A DNA stretch of 64,000 bases from Portulaca oleracea (taxonomy: Eukaryota; Streptophyta; Magnoliopsida; Caryophyllales; Portulacaceae): NCBI GenBank assembly GCA_029582165.1, contig CM055881.1:24471594-24535593 (forward strand). The letters are read 5' to 3'. The translations under genes and the position numbers were made by a program. How positions within the stretch are numbered: the stretch's first letter is position 1; each line of letters starts with the position of its first letter. A model generated the notes under the pieces. It was not told the DNA's origin. It saw only the letters and a list, made by a program, of their open reading frames with translations, and ran no database searches. Shown here one piece after another: positions 46,154 to 57,426 of this stretch.

Positions 46154-49100
46154 CGAAAAAATCCAACGATGTTGACCGTGACGTCAGGTTGACTTCGTTA
46201 TTTATCGTTGTTCGTAATGTGTTTATTTATGCTAACGCTTGAGCTCGTAGGACCGTCGAGGGACTAACAAGGGTAGAATAGTAATTTTCGTAGGTTAATA
46301 TTATTATGTGGTTAATTACGTGAATATTATTTGTTATGTGATTGTATGTTTATTAAAAATAAATTTATTACTATTATTAGAATTATTAGGTTTAGAAAAC
46401 AAAATTCAGTTTTTTTTGCTAATTGGGTCAAGTTAGGATTAGTTGGGTTAATTGGGCTAATTATGTGGGTAGTATAAAACCCCTAAACCCTCCTCTCAAA
46501 CCCTAAACCTAATCTCCCTCCTCAAACCCTAGCCCTCTCTCTCTCCCGCCTCTCTCCGCCGCCCTGACCACCATTGACACTGCCAGTATGACCCACCGAA
46601 CCACCCTCCCTCTCTCCCTTTCTCTTTCTTCTTCCTCCTCTCTTCCTCCCTCTCCTTCGCCGCCTCGCTTCGCACCACCACCGGACGCGCCACCGACGCC
46701 ACTGTGGTCGTCGCCGCCGTCGCATCACCGCATGACCACCGGTAACCACCGCGCCTTCACTCTTTTCTATCTCTTTCTCTCTTTGTCTCCCTTGCGCGAA
46801 CTCCGCTCGTTCGCCGCTCATCGCCGCCGCCACGTCCATCGTCGTCGCTGCCGCCGGCCGACCACCGACGACCGTCCACACCGCCGCCTCTAACGCCACA
46901 GCGCCGCGGATCGAAGGAGAAACCCCGAACTTGCCGCTGCTGTTGCTCGGAATTTCGACGTCGACCACCCCCCTCTGACGACCCCCGTCGACTCCCGCCG
47001 ACGCCCTGACCCCGACGCACCCCTCTCCGACCGCCGCCCGCCGTCGCCGTCGCCGGAGCAGCCTAAAACCCTAACCTACGTAAACCCTAACCCTATCTGA
47101 TTCAAATTCTTGATTTTCTTTTCTTTTTCCTTTTTATTTTCTTGTTTTTATTTTTAATAATCTGATTTTAATTGTAATTATTATTATTGTTATTACTATT
47201 CTGTTTTTATAATTATTGCATTATTAGTATTGTAATTAGGTAATTAATTGTAATAATTTTCTTGTTGTAATTATGTAATTGTTATGTGTAAGTTCTTAAT
47301 TGTTATATGTAATTTGTTTAAATTGTTAATTGTAATTTTATGATGAAAATTGTAATTAGATTAGGTTGTAATAGTTGATTATTAGGTTTAAGAGTAGTTC
47401 TTTAATGTTCTTTATTTTCTTTACATAAATCATTAAACCACAATGTTATTGTATGTACGAACTTGGAAATTCATTACTTAGGTTATTTTCTTGAAAATCT
47501 TGGTTTATGGTTACAAACTTATAACTAATTTTGTGTGGTTAAATTCTTGAAATCTTATTAAGTGTTTTATGTTTTAAGAAAGTTATTTTCTTTTGTGACT
47601 TAAAGGTTTTTAATTAAAGTTGGTTAAGGTGTTTCATGTTTTTAAATTAAAGTGTAGCCCTACAAGTTTTAAATGTTGGACCTAAGATAAGTTGAACCTT
47701 AGATATAAGACCCTAAGTATTGTTTTGAGTCCCAATTAGAACCCCGGACCGTTTGGTAAAAGTTAGAACCGAAATAACAAATTAATTGAATTCCGTTAAC
47801 GGGACAGTTTTGATAGTGTCTAAAGATCGGGTTGCCACGACTAGTATAGATGTCTTTTGACCAAGCCCTTTTTACTGGAAGTTCCTTTAAGTGTTAGGAA
47901 CCATAGGAATTTTACGGATCGAACGTTTGACTTGTATAACCCGAGTTATAGCCGTTTTACTAAAACCTGTCAGTTCTGGACCAATTAGAAAGATGGAAGT
48001 TTTTGAAGTCCTTCGGGACTGAGTTGGGCCTAGTTGTCAACATGAAAGTTTTAGGAGACATTCTGAGGTTTCCGAAAAGTCCAGAACCAGACCCGTAGGA
48101 TGCCGGGAAGTCGCTTTATGAACCGTTTTGTGTAAGCGTTATATTCTGTCCCTGCTTGTCTTTATGCATGTAAATTGTTGATTAAATTTCTATGCATGCT
48201 TCGTCTTATATTTCCTAAGTGTACTAAGTGCAATCTTTTAATTGATAGGAACCTAAGTGTTCCTAGGGGATGGGTTAGATAGTTGGTAGTTAATACTAAC
48301 TTCGTTAGAACGCGTTTTGATTAGATAATTACTTTTATTCTAGGCCCGAGTTAGTGCGAGACGTTAGTGAGCTCAAGTGTGCCTTTCGTTACTACTATCT
48401 TGTGAAGTATTCAGGTAATTGTCTATGCTCTAATCCCCACCGGGATGCTCTTTAAATGTGTTTGATGTTTTATAATCTATTTTGAGAATTGCATCCCGAA
48501 AGGGGACTTTTGTGGAAATACGACCATCTGTTTTGATAATCTTTTTGATTCGTTTGTGATCTTGGTTTATTTGAGTTGAGAAATTGGATGGTCTTTTATT
48601 CGAAGTTTTGTTAATGGTTTTGATAACTTGGGATGGTTTGACTTGAGAGTTGTGAGTCGAGTTTGAATACTGTTAAATAATTCAAGTGGAAACGTTAAGC
48701 GGGTTTCGAGGATAACTTTGTTGTGCAGGTGTAACAACCTGCAGGGTTATGGACCAGGAGATCAGGGCTTCCTTCCCTGATATAGGATAGTATTTTGATG
48801 CCTTTGGTAGGCGATGTTCTTGATGCCTTTGGTAGGCGATGTCTATGCCTTTGGTAGGCGATGTTCTTGATGCCTTTGGTAGGCAATGTTTATGCCTTTG
48901 GTAGGCGATGTTCTTGATGCCTTTGGTAGGCGATGTTACTTTAAGGGATTTGGTATCCCGCCCGCAAATTAAAATATGGATTGGATGGGTTGAGGAAAAC
49001 AGTTAAGGGTTAAAGGTTTGTAAAACGTTTGATTTGACCCCTCTCCCCAAAATGAATTGAAATGAACTTAAACTGTTTTAAACGTTAGGGGTAGACATTA

Positions 49101-49412
49101 TTGAGATTTCCCCCTCGTTTTCTGAAATGTTTTGATTTGGTGAAGATCTAAATCTGGGACGGGAGTTAGAAGTGAGGACGACGAGTCTAGAAGTCCTTGA
49201 ACCTTTTATTTTGTTTTCGTTATGAATTCTTAAAGTTTGTTGAGTTGTTAGTAGTTGTGGTTAGCAGACAGTTGTGTTTTCCTTTCTCGCCTTGTATTCC
49301 TTCGGGGATACGGCAGTGACGCCCAAACTAAATTTGAAGTCTTCCGCTAAGTTTTGTCTGTTAACGTTAGTTTGACTTTGACTTTCTATAATTGAATTTC
49401 CGGGGCGTTACA
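46144..49412 (+). mobile_element. 3' LTR of Tekay-1
   Basis: 3269 bp. It is nearly identical to the 5' LTR in its AT-rich half, but has many small indels in the C/T- and CG-rich leader (about 46545-47070) and two small patches near its end. It is followed by TSD ttgct. Confidence 0.95.
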
Positions 49413-49417
49413 TTGCT

Positions 49418-50872
49418 AGATTACATGATTATCGTGCTCAATGTGAATTGTATGGTATCTTTTATGGTACATTCAATCTTTTGGGAATTGTGAATGAGGG
49501 TGTGAATTATGAGACCCGAAACCTTTTAGAATGTTACGGGTTTTCAACTTTAGGTGAAGAAAAAGCATGGGATTTACTTGAATGGTTGTCTAGGGATTCC
49601 TATGAGTTTGAGCAACAAAGTGTTAGTCCTAGCTTCCAACCTCCTTATGCACTGCCCTCCGGGACCGAACCTGAACAATCATGTGAATATCCCGTGTATG
49701 TTGATGATCAATTTTATGTGTGGGGGGGGGGGGTTATGTGGAAAATTGTTATGATCTTTCCCAAAGTTCTATGGTTGAGTCTCATCCTGTGTGTGTATTC
49801 TAAATCTCCATATCATGCTTCCAAATCTTGTGTGGACGTTAAACTAGATAAAATTCATGCTGTAATAGATGGTTTACAAGATGAGGTGCATGAGAAATTG
49901 AATGAATGCATGCAAGAATTTGAACAAGTGCTTAAAACTAGGGTAGAAACTTATCTTGCACAATTGGTTGATTCGAATGTTGAAGTAGGTCATTCATCAT
50001 CTTTGAGCCCTGAAATGCATGTCGATTCTTCTGTGTATGATGAGGATGATGACTACTACAACAGACCATGCTTTGGACTACTTAGCGATTCCTTAGCTCT
50101 AGCTGCACCTAGTGAGCATGAGGAACATGATGATTTTGTGTGTGATGATGTAGAACTTTTTGAAAACGTGCTAAATGATGAACCATTGTCCACATCATTG
50201 TCCATGCTTTTGTGTGAAGATAAAGTTGAGTCTATTGAATGTCGTGATGCTTGTGATGTAATTGAGCATGATCTTGTTGAGAGTGAAATAGAATCTGTTG
50301 TGATTGAATGTGTGCTTGATGCCGAATTGTTCACTTTCATTGAGGATCATTGCATTAGTGAGGCATTAGCTACCCTTTCTTGTGAGTCCATTGATGTCCA
50401 TTCTTCTGATGATGAGCATAATTCTTTGGGGAGTGATCATGATTGTTTGAACTTGGTTGTTGACAATGATGTTTTTGATGATGACATGCTTTATGAGTCA
50501 TTCACGATGAGTTATGACCCTGAGCCTTCCACTTTCACTTTTGATATCGCTTTGAATGATGTATCTTTGTCTTCTTGTACTGATAGTTCTTCTGATGAGT
50601 CTGATATTGATGAAGATGAAGATGTGCCTGTTTGTGATGTTGGGAGTGTTATGATGTGGTCTAACCCTGCTTTTTCCTTATCACCCATTGATGATTATAA
50701 TGATTATTTGGATGAAAGTAGTGATTTGGAATCAGTGTTTGATAAAAATTGCATGGATATTGAGTTAGAATCATTGTTGGCATCCAAGTCTTTTCATGAA
50801 CATGCTCAGGATTGTGTTGTATTGCCCCCTCCTGTTAATTTGTATACCCAATTTCCATTTGCGAGTCAATAG
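49418..50872 (+). CDS. Gag-like ORF of the Athila/Tat-like element, main part
   Basis: In frame with 36736-36844 across the Tekay-1 insertion. It opens RLHDYRAQCELYGIFYGTFN and continues NEGVNYETR and EEKAWDLLEWL, then a helical DKIHAVIDGLQDEV region. The C-terminal 270 residues are very acidic and Ser/Asp-rich. I know similar N-termini from Athila/Tat-type non-autonomous elements, from memory only. No protease, RT or integrase follows. A stretch between a G12 run (49722-49733) and a GT repeat (about 49785-49795) seems to be read out of frame. Confidence 0.65.
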   Translation, partial: RLHDYRAQCELYGIFYGTFNLLGIVNEGVNYETRNLLECYGFSTLGEEKAWDLLEWLSRDSYEFEQQSVSPSFQPPYALPSGTEPEQSCEYPVYVDDQFYVWGGGVMWKIVMIFPKVLWLSLILCVYSKSPYHASKSCVDVKLDKIHAVIDGLQDEVHEKLNECMQEFEQVLKTRVETYLAQLVDSNVEVGHSSSLSPEMHVDSSVYDEDDDYYNRPCFGLLSDSLALAAPSEHEEHDDFVCDDVELFENVLNDEPLSTSLSMLLCEDKVESIECRDACDVIEHDLVESEIESVVIECVLDAELFTFIEDHCISEALATLSCESIDVHSSDDEHNSLGSDHDCLNLVVDNDVFDDDMLYESFTMSYDPEPSTFTFDIALNDVSLSSCTDSSSDESDIDEDEDVPVCDVGSVMMWSNPAFSLSPIDDYNDYLDESSDLESVFDKNCMDIELESLLASKSFHEHAQDCVVLPPPVNLYTQFPFASQ

Positions 50873-50887
50873 GAGGATCCATTTGTC

Positions 50888-51112
50888 ATGTCTCACTTCA
50901 CCATGCCTAGGAAAGTATTGTACATTCTTGCATTCCATCATTTCTATGATTTTTCTAAGGCATTCGATAAACTGTTAAGAGTACTAATGTTTGTTGATGT
51001 AATTTTGCAAGTGTGCTCTTATTTACACCATTCTGAGATGCATTCACGGATGCATGACTTATTACTCCGGGCGTTGACTGGTTCCGACATGGTGCTCGAT
51101 ATCTTGAGGTAG
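50888..51112 (+). CDS. Small ORF after the gag-like gene, doubtful
   Basis: 74 residues follow the gag-like stop by about 15 bp (MSHFTMPRK, then MHDLLLRAL). No domain is recognised. It could be 3' coding of the same element after a stop, or chance. Confidence 0.3.
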   Translation: MSHFTMPRKVLYILAFHHFYDFSKAFDKLLRVLMFVDVILQVCSYLHHSEMHSRMHDLLLRALTGSDMVLDILR

Positions 51113-51604
51113 GAAGGAGTGAGTCCATTGATAAGAAGCCTTCTAGGTAATATCCTTCCTCACCTTTTCTTGTATAGTTAGTGAGTTGTCTTTCTTTTCT
51201 TCTTTTATTTTCTTTTTGTGTGTTTCTTTTTCTTTTATTTTGGGGTGCTTGCTTACCTACTTCTGTTTCCTTTGAGGATATGGCAACCTCTTTGTGTGGG
51301 AGTGGGAGGATAGTTTGCATTCCGGTTTTTGAGTTTAAGAAAAGAAAAAAAAGTCGTTTTGTAAGTATTTTAGTTTTTCTTTAGTTCTTTAGTCTCTAGT
51401 GTCTTGTATAGTTGTTTTTCCTTTTGATCTTGCAAGTGAACCATCACACATCATATGCCTTTCTTGTTTATTCCTAACCTGTGGTGTGATGTTCATTGGA
51501 TCGCGAATTGGGTATGCGTTAATTGAAGATTTTGAGGTAACGTCTTTCCACCCTCTATTTATGTAAATATATTGATGATCCATGTTGCATGCTTGGTTTT
51601 CTTT
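51113..51604 (+). other. 3' internal region of the Athila/Tat-like element
   Basis: A T/C-rich non-coding region with a purine phrase gtgggagtgggaggatag near 51295. Elements of this group have similar purine-rich 3' regions. The normal 3' LTR in forward orientation is not found after it. Confidence 0.5.
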
Positions 51605-51621
51605 TCCCGGCAACGACGCCA
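51605..51621 (-). promoter_or_regulatory. Inverted tRNA-Asp-type primer-binding site
   Basis: Read on the minus strand, TGGCGTCGTTGCCGGGA follows the inverted LTR by one base, as in the left LTR. Homology between the left and right ends stops at the end of this PBS. Confidence 0.85.
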
Positions 51622-51622
51622 T

Positions 51623-52089
51623 TGTTCGGTTGTAATTTTTGTGGTTTTGAGGTAAGGGTTGTCGGTCCACGAGGATGGGTGTTAGGCTTGTCAAGGGAAT
51701 TAGTTTGTGTTTGGGGTTTTTCTCAATTGCGGAAAGCGTTAAATTATGTAAATAAAGCTATTAAACTAATCTAGACATGTATAATCAAGAAAGCATCAAA
51801 TCAAATAAAGCATGAAATTAGAAAGCAATTAAAAGCATGAATGAAGAATTAGAATGAACAATGAAATTAGGGAAAAGAAATTATACCTTTGATGACCAAA
51901 ATCTTCACTAATCTTCAATCTACACTTGGATTTCCCCCGAACAAACAAGAAATTGTGGATTGGATTACCAAGGATCCCCAAATTCTCACTAGAAGTAGAA
52001 TTGGTAACCCTTGACCCTCCTCCTCACTAAAAGTGGATTGGGTGTGGCTATCACTAGAAAGCTTGAAAAGCAAGTCAACAATGGAGATT

Positions 52090-52124
<35 letters not shown>

Positions 52125-52922
52125 TAAACTTTAATGGAGAATGCTTGAATGAAGAAAGCTTGAAGAAAGTTTGAATACAAATTGCAAGAAAGCTTGAAGA
52201 ACAATGAAGAAAACTTGAAAAACAAGTGAAAGCTTGAAGAATGATTAAAGAAAGCAATTAAAGGAAAGTAATTAAATCTACTCTAATTCTATTCCTAATC
52301 TACTAAAACTACTGAAAAAGATAAGCTAAGATAAGCTTTTAGGTCTGAATTACATTGGGGTATTTATAGAAGAAGGAAAAATACAACCCAAACCCTAGAT
52401 TAATAACACAGCAGCCCGCGCAATTTTCCGCAGAACTGGGCTGGTCGCGGGCGCGACCCTTAGCGTCACGGGCGTGACACTCCACTGCCCCGTTTGCATC
52501 CGTCAGCCTCTCCCAGATGTCGCGGGCGCTATCCATATCGTCGCGGGCGCGAACTGGTAATGTCACAGGCGTGACACAATGGATCACGGGCGCGACTCAA
52601 GTCTGTTCGCTGGTCCTTTCGTCTCTCAGCATCAGGTCGCGGGCACGACCTGTTTGGTAAGGGGCGCGACGACTTATGCTTGGCGGTGCTGGCGCGGCAG
52701 AACGGAGTCACGGGTGCGACGCTTGCTCACTTGGGGGAGACATAGGTCTGTCCCATTCCCCTATTTTGTGCCAATTAAGGAGATGAAAATCCCGGTTTGG
52801 TCTCACTTCGGTTCCCGACTCGGGTTGACTCGGGAAATCGTTCGGAATTCCTTAAAAACCCTTAATTAAGCCCAAATTCCTTCTAACTTCTTATTTTCCT
52901 ATAAAACACAAAATTTTTATAT

Positions 52923-53008
<86 letters not shown>

Positions 53009-53073
53009 AGGGCTAAAATAAGCAAAACACTTTGGAAAATGATATAAAATTCGGCTCGGAACGAGACCGAACA
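51623..53073 (-). mobile_element. Right LTR of the Athila/Tat-like element, inverted
   Basis: 1451 bp, the reverse complement of the left LTR end to end, including the palindrome cluster, TATA box and an (AG)n tract (about 52090-52118). A long (TA)n tract at about 52924-53006 replaces a short one in the left copy. Divergence between the two is clearly higher than between the Tekay-1 LTRs. Confidence 0.9.
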
Positions 53074-53503
53074 TATATCCTAAGGGAACTACTATCCTTG
53101 CCTTCTGAACTTCCTACAAGAGCTTTGGTTTGTTCCCCACTGTCATATCTATCTCATGCTAATTCTTCCTACTCAAGGCATCAGCAACTGAATTCGCCTT
53201 TCCAGGATGGTATTGGATGTCTAAATCATAATCCTTGAGGAGCTCCAGCCATCTACGCTGCCTCAAATTCAACTCTTTCTGTGTGGAGATGTACTTAAGG
53301 CTTTGATGGTCGGTAAATACCTTTTTATGGGAACCATATAAATAGTGCCTCCATATCTTTAAGGCGAAAACCACTGACGCCAACTCTAAGTCATGAGTAG
53401 GGTAATTTGATTCATAGGGTTTCAGCTGCCTGGAAGCGTAGGCTATAACCTTGTCGTCTTGCATCAAAACACAGCCTAACCCACGCTTGGATGTAAATAA
53501 CAT
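53074..53503 (-). pseudogene. Tekay-2 RNase H
   Basis: Minus translation has [40 protein letters not shown] and ADALSRKN then a stop. Coding-like sequence continues (PKLL, KARIVVPLGY) with stops to the Athila-like insertion at 53073. Confidence 0.9.
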
Positions 53504-53945
53504 ACTCCTTCCCTTCTACTGGTAGGGTCAAAATTGGAGCAGAAGTGAGCCTTCTTTTGAGTTCTTGAAATACTTGCTCACATTTTTTTGACCATTCAAA
53601 CTTGGTAGTCTTCTTCAGTAAGCTGGTTAGGGGTAGGGCGATCTTTGAATAATCCTGTATGAAGCGTCGATAATACTCGGCCATCCCTAGGAAACTCCTT
53701 ACCTCGGTGATGGTCGTAGGCCTGCTCCAATTCGTGACTGCTTCAACTTTCTGTGGATCCACTTTGATCCCTTCCTTGGTCACGATGTGCCCCAAAAAGG
53801 CTACTAGTTCAAGCCAAAACTCACACTTCTTAAGCTTGGCATATAGGAGTTGCTCCCTCAAAGTCTGCAGTACTATTCTCAGGTGCTGTTCATGCTCCTC
53901 TCGGGTCTTTGAGTAGATTAATATCATCAATGAAAACCACCACAA
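53412..53945 (-). pseudogene. Tekay-2 RT C-terminal part
   Basis: It contains [33 protein letters not shown] and [10 protein letters not shown], the RT thumb and connection of gypsy pol. Frame shifts separate it from the RT core and RNase H. Confidence 0.9.
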
Positions 53946-54720
53946 ACTTGTCCAAATATGGCCGAAAAACCCTATTCATGAGATCCATGAAAACTGCTGG
54001 AGCATTGGTAAGCCCAAACGACATCACAATGAACTCATAGTGTCCGTATTGGGTCCTAAAGGCTGTCTTGGGGATGTCTTCCGATTTGATCCTCAACTGG
54101 TGGTATCCAGACCTCAGGTCAATTTTGGAAAACACGCCGGCCTCTTGTAATTGGTCAAACAGGTCATCAATTCGGGGCAACGGATACTTGTTCTTGATAG
54201 TGACCTTGTTCAGCTCCCGATAATCGATACGCCGTAGGCTTCCATCTTTCTTTTTAACAAATAGAACCAGGGTTCCCCTTGGCAATATGCTCCGCCGTGT
54301 GAACCCTAACTGGAGTTGCTCGTCCAATTGAGTCCTGAGTTCTTTCAACTCCGCAGGGGCCATCTGGTAGGGATCTTTGGAAATTGGCTGTGTCCCTGGG
54401 ACCAGCTCTATCTCGAAATCAATTTCCCTCCTCGGGGGTAACTCAGTCAATTCCTCGGGAAACACATCCGGAAAACCTCGTACCACATGAATATCTTCTA
54501 TCTTCAGTTCTTTTGGTTGGTCCTCTAACACGTAGCATAGGTAGGCTTCAACACCTTCGCGTATATGCTTCTTGGCTTTCATCAAGGATATAGTTTTACA
54601 ACCAGGTTTCCCCGATTCACCCTTAAAATAGATCTTGCCTCCTAATCGGCTCTTTAGAACTACTACCCCCTCATCAGAATTGATTTTAGCCCTGTGTTTA
54701 GCTAACCAATCCATACCCAA
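53890..54720 (-). pseudogene. Tekay-2 protease end and RT core
   Basis: It begins [11 protein letters not shown] (end of protease) and passes PDVFPEEL to [17 protein letters not shown] motifs are [18 protein letters not shown] and the active-site FIDD. The frame then shifts. Confidence 0.9.
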
Positions 54721-54743
54721 GATGACATCAAACTCATATATAT

Positions 54744-55073
54744 TTATAACAATAAGGTGGCAGGAAAACTTTCATTTGAAATCGTAAGGGGAACATGCTC
54801 AAGTGCTTTATCACAGGTCATAACTTGGCCATTCGGTAGTCTTATTTGGTATGCTACCGCAGTTTCATGACATTGTAAACCTAACTTAGGGCTAACATGC
54901 ATAGAAACAAACGAATGCGAAGCACCGGAATCGAATAGAACATAAACAGGCTTAGATTTGATTAAAAGAGTTCCGGTAACCACTATACCCGAGGTAGCCG
55001 CTTCCTTCCTACCCATGGTGTATGTCCGTCCTACATTAGCTTGGGTTGGTGGAGGAGGTGCTGGCCGTGACAT
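54744..55073 (-). pseudogene. Tekay-2 protease
   Basis: 109 residues with the aspartic protease motif [10 protein letters not shown], preceded by a Pro-rich linker (RPAPPPPTQ). It is split from the downstream part by a stop. Confidence 0.9.
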
Positions 55074-56128
55074 TGGTACCGGTCGACGGTTAGCCTTGCT
55101 CGGATTCGATTAACGCTTTGGGACGCCACTGCTCGGGGCTCACTACTTCCACACCATAAGCACTTGTCTGTCCCTGCCCGACATTGGTTCGTGGAATTAT
55201 TGGTCCTCCAACATTTCGTGCAAGGCTCGGGGGCAGAGCGGCTTTGGGCTGGGTGTGGGTTAGGCCTTCTAAGGGGCATCCCTTCACTTGAAGCCTGATT
55301 GTCACTCCATTTTTGCTTGGGACTAACTTGAGCCTCCTTCTTGATAAGCACCTTCCAACTCCCTTTTCACCCTTTCCACCTCAACGGCACGTTCATAAAG
55401 CTCTTGCATGGTGTTGAAAGGCTGACCCGCTAAGTGACTTCGTATATACGGAGCTAAACCCCTTTCGAACCTGGAAATCCTCATACGCTCCGTGGTCATG
55501 TGTTCAGGTGCAAAGAGCGCCAGCTCATTGAATTTGGCCGCATACTGCATCACAGTCATATCCGACCCAGTCATCTTCAACTCCATAAACTCCTTTTCTT
55601 TTTGACGTTGTAGGGAGAGGGGATAAAACTTTGCTCGTAAATCACTTAAGAATCATTCCCATAACAACTCCACATTCTTATACTTATTTTTCATGGTGCT
55701 CCACCATAAGTCCGCTTCCTTGACTAGATAAAACATCCCAATAGACACCCATTTTTTCTTGGGCACCTCAAGTACCTCAAATATCTTCTCCATTCCTCGT
55801 ATCCAATCCTTCAACTCCACGGGGTTGAACCCTCATGCATATGTTCGGGGGTTTCTCTTAGCTATTTTATCAGCATAATCTTCCTCCTTGAAAAAATTAC
55901 TCCCTTCAGCACTTAGGGTTAGGGATTCTACGAAGGAGTTCTTGAATGACTTGTACCAGAAACTCGGGGTTGTAATTATGGGGGTGAGGCTGCTAGGTTA
56001 ACCGACGATGCCAAGTCGGCGTGTGATACAGCTCGAAGCCCTTGAAGCTGCAAATTTTGCTCATGATTGTCGGCCAAATCCTCGCCATGTTCACTTCGAG
56101 ATTGCTCGTTGTTAGAAGCGTGAGACAT
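55031..56128 (-). pseudogene. Tekay-2 gag, broken
   Basis: Starts at 56128 (MSHASNNEQSRSE) and soon meets stops. 55323-55586 holds the gag core (YAAKFNELALFAPEH, RFERGLAPYIRS). 55031-55351 holds degenerate zinc-knuckle sequence (CTKCW, CLWCGS). Confidence 0.85.
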
Positions 56129-56736
56129 ACTACATGATAAACACAAAATTTAGTTTATTCCCAACATTTATTGATCCGTATAATTATTTTTCCCAACTCT
56201 TAACAAGGCTGTGGCATCATCATGCATGTATATTTATCACATTACCCATCAACATAGTCATATATATATAGAAATGAAAGGAACGCCACGCTTCCTGCAG
56301 ATGAGCCACAATATCACGAAGTCAAGAATTGTAAGCCCACCATACAAAAGGCCCATACACTAATTCATGTCCACAATACATAGAAAGTTCCAAATTCACA
56401 ATACATCAATTCCATAAAGTTGTTCCCAAACCATAAATAGCATAGCATCATAGCTAGTTCGCTTGCTAATCAAAGCACATTAATATCCCACAAAACATCA
56501 CAAGCATCTTGACTACAAAATAACCCAATGTCTTCCTCCTATCCTACCGGAACCATAGTTATTAAAATCCCGATCCTGATTTACGATCCTACAATTTTAT
56601 GGTCCAAAATCGTCGAAACGATTCTATAATTTACACACGATCCACGATCTTACATGGGCTAAATTCCGATCCTAACTTCCCCATAGTTTCAAGTTAGGAT
56701 CCCGATTTTAACAACCTTGACCGGAACTTGAACCCC

Positions 56737-57426
56737 CTAAGAAGGAGTGTAATCCTCATCCTCGTCATCATCATTGTCCTCAATGTCGTCGTTCTTCTCA
56801 ATCTTGGGGTTCACCACTGGTTGGCTCGTCTCCCTACTCTCTCCTCGATCTGAGCTATTCTCCACAATCATAAGGTCAGGCACAGGGGGAGCGGGAAGGA
56901 TCTCCACTTCATTGGAGGCGTGAGTGGGACGTGGGATGGTTGCGCTTCCTCTTCCTCCTGGTCTTCCTGGGTTCCTCCTCTTCTTCATGGTCCGGCTGGT
57001 GTTCCTAGTTAGCGGGTGGGGGAGGAGCTGCGACTTCCCCTTGGAGAGGATGTGGCCCGAACATATCCATAAAGTAGTATGGAATCTCCCAGGGTTCCAT
57101 TTCCCAGCGATTGGCACGATCTTGCACCATGAGTTCAAAGGTAACCACCGACCAAGCCCCTAGGATTCCAAAACGCTCAGCATGTACCCCCTGGTCAAAG
57201 TAGTAGAGGAAGGTGTGGTACCTGTCTCGGAACCTCCTCCATGGGTGGGCGTAAGGAAGGGTCGAGAGTAAACAGTGCGCCCTTCGCACCTCATCATGGT
57301 AAAATCGAATTTGGATTGGCCCGTAATGTCTCGAATTGTGCCACCAATTCGTCGATATGGTCAGTCACGCGGCCTCCGGGAGGCATGAAGGTGGAGTAGG
57401 GGTTTGGGAGCTCAGGATCAGCCATC
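56737..57426 (-). pseudogene. Tekay-2 pre-gag ORF, broken counterpart of the Tekay-1 ORF
   Basis: Starts with MADPELPNPYSTFMPPGG at 57426. A shift near 57295 leads to HDEVRRAHCLLSTLPYAHPW. A second shift near 57020 leads to a basic segment (KKRRNPGRPGGRG). The end is strongly acidic (EDNDDDEDEDYTPS). Total length, position between PBS and gag, the PPGG motif, the D-E...LL-TL...PW segment and the acidic tail all parallel 40318-40980. Confidence 0.7.

Larger units (their letters stand above)
36845..49412 (+). mobile_element. Tekay-1: near-complete Tekay/Del chromovirus
   Basis: This 12.6-kb Ty3/gypsy element has LTRs 36845-40128 and 46144-49412, an iMet PBS, a polypurine tract and a perfect TSD ttgct (36840-36844, 49413-49417). 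Internal order is pre-gag ORF, gag with two zinc knuckles, protease, RT, RNase H, integrase, chromodomain. The long LTRs (about 3.3 kb) and chromodomain fit Tekay/Del. The LTRs are almost identical over more than 2 kb, so insertion is recent. Three frame breaks interrupt gag-pol. Confidence 0.95.
35211..53073 (+). mobile_element. Athila/Tat-like non-autonomous element with inverted LTRs
   Basis: Left LTR 35211-36629 runs forward, and right LTR 51623-53073 is its reverse complement. A tRNA-Asp-type PBS lies on the inner side of each. The internal region (36649-36844 and 49418-51604) is in the forward sense and encodes a gag-like protein. Flanks aatat and tatat form a 5-bp TSD with one change. 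Excising the element with one TSD copy keeps the Tekay-2 pol frame open (PLGY then QAQLAEL). Both outer ends are therefore U3 ends joined in one integration. Tekay-1 is nested at 36845-49412. Confidence 0.8.

Noticed and set aside
52883..53074. Minus frame with a long Ile-Tyr repeat
   Set aside because: It is the translated (TA)n microsatellite of the inverted LTR.
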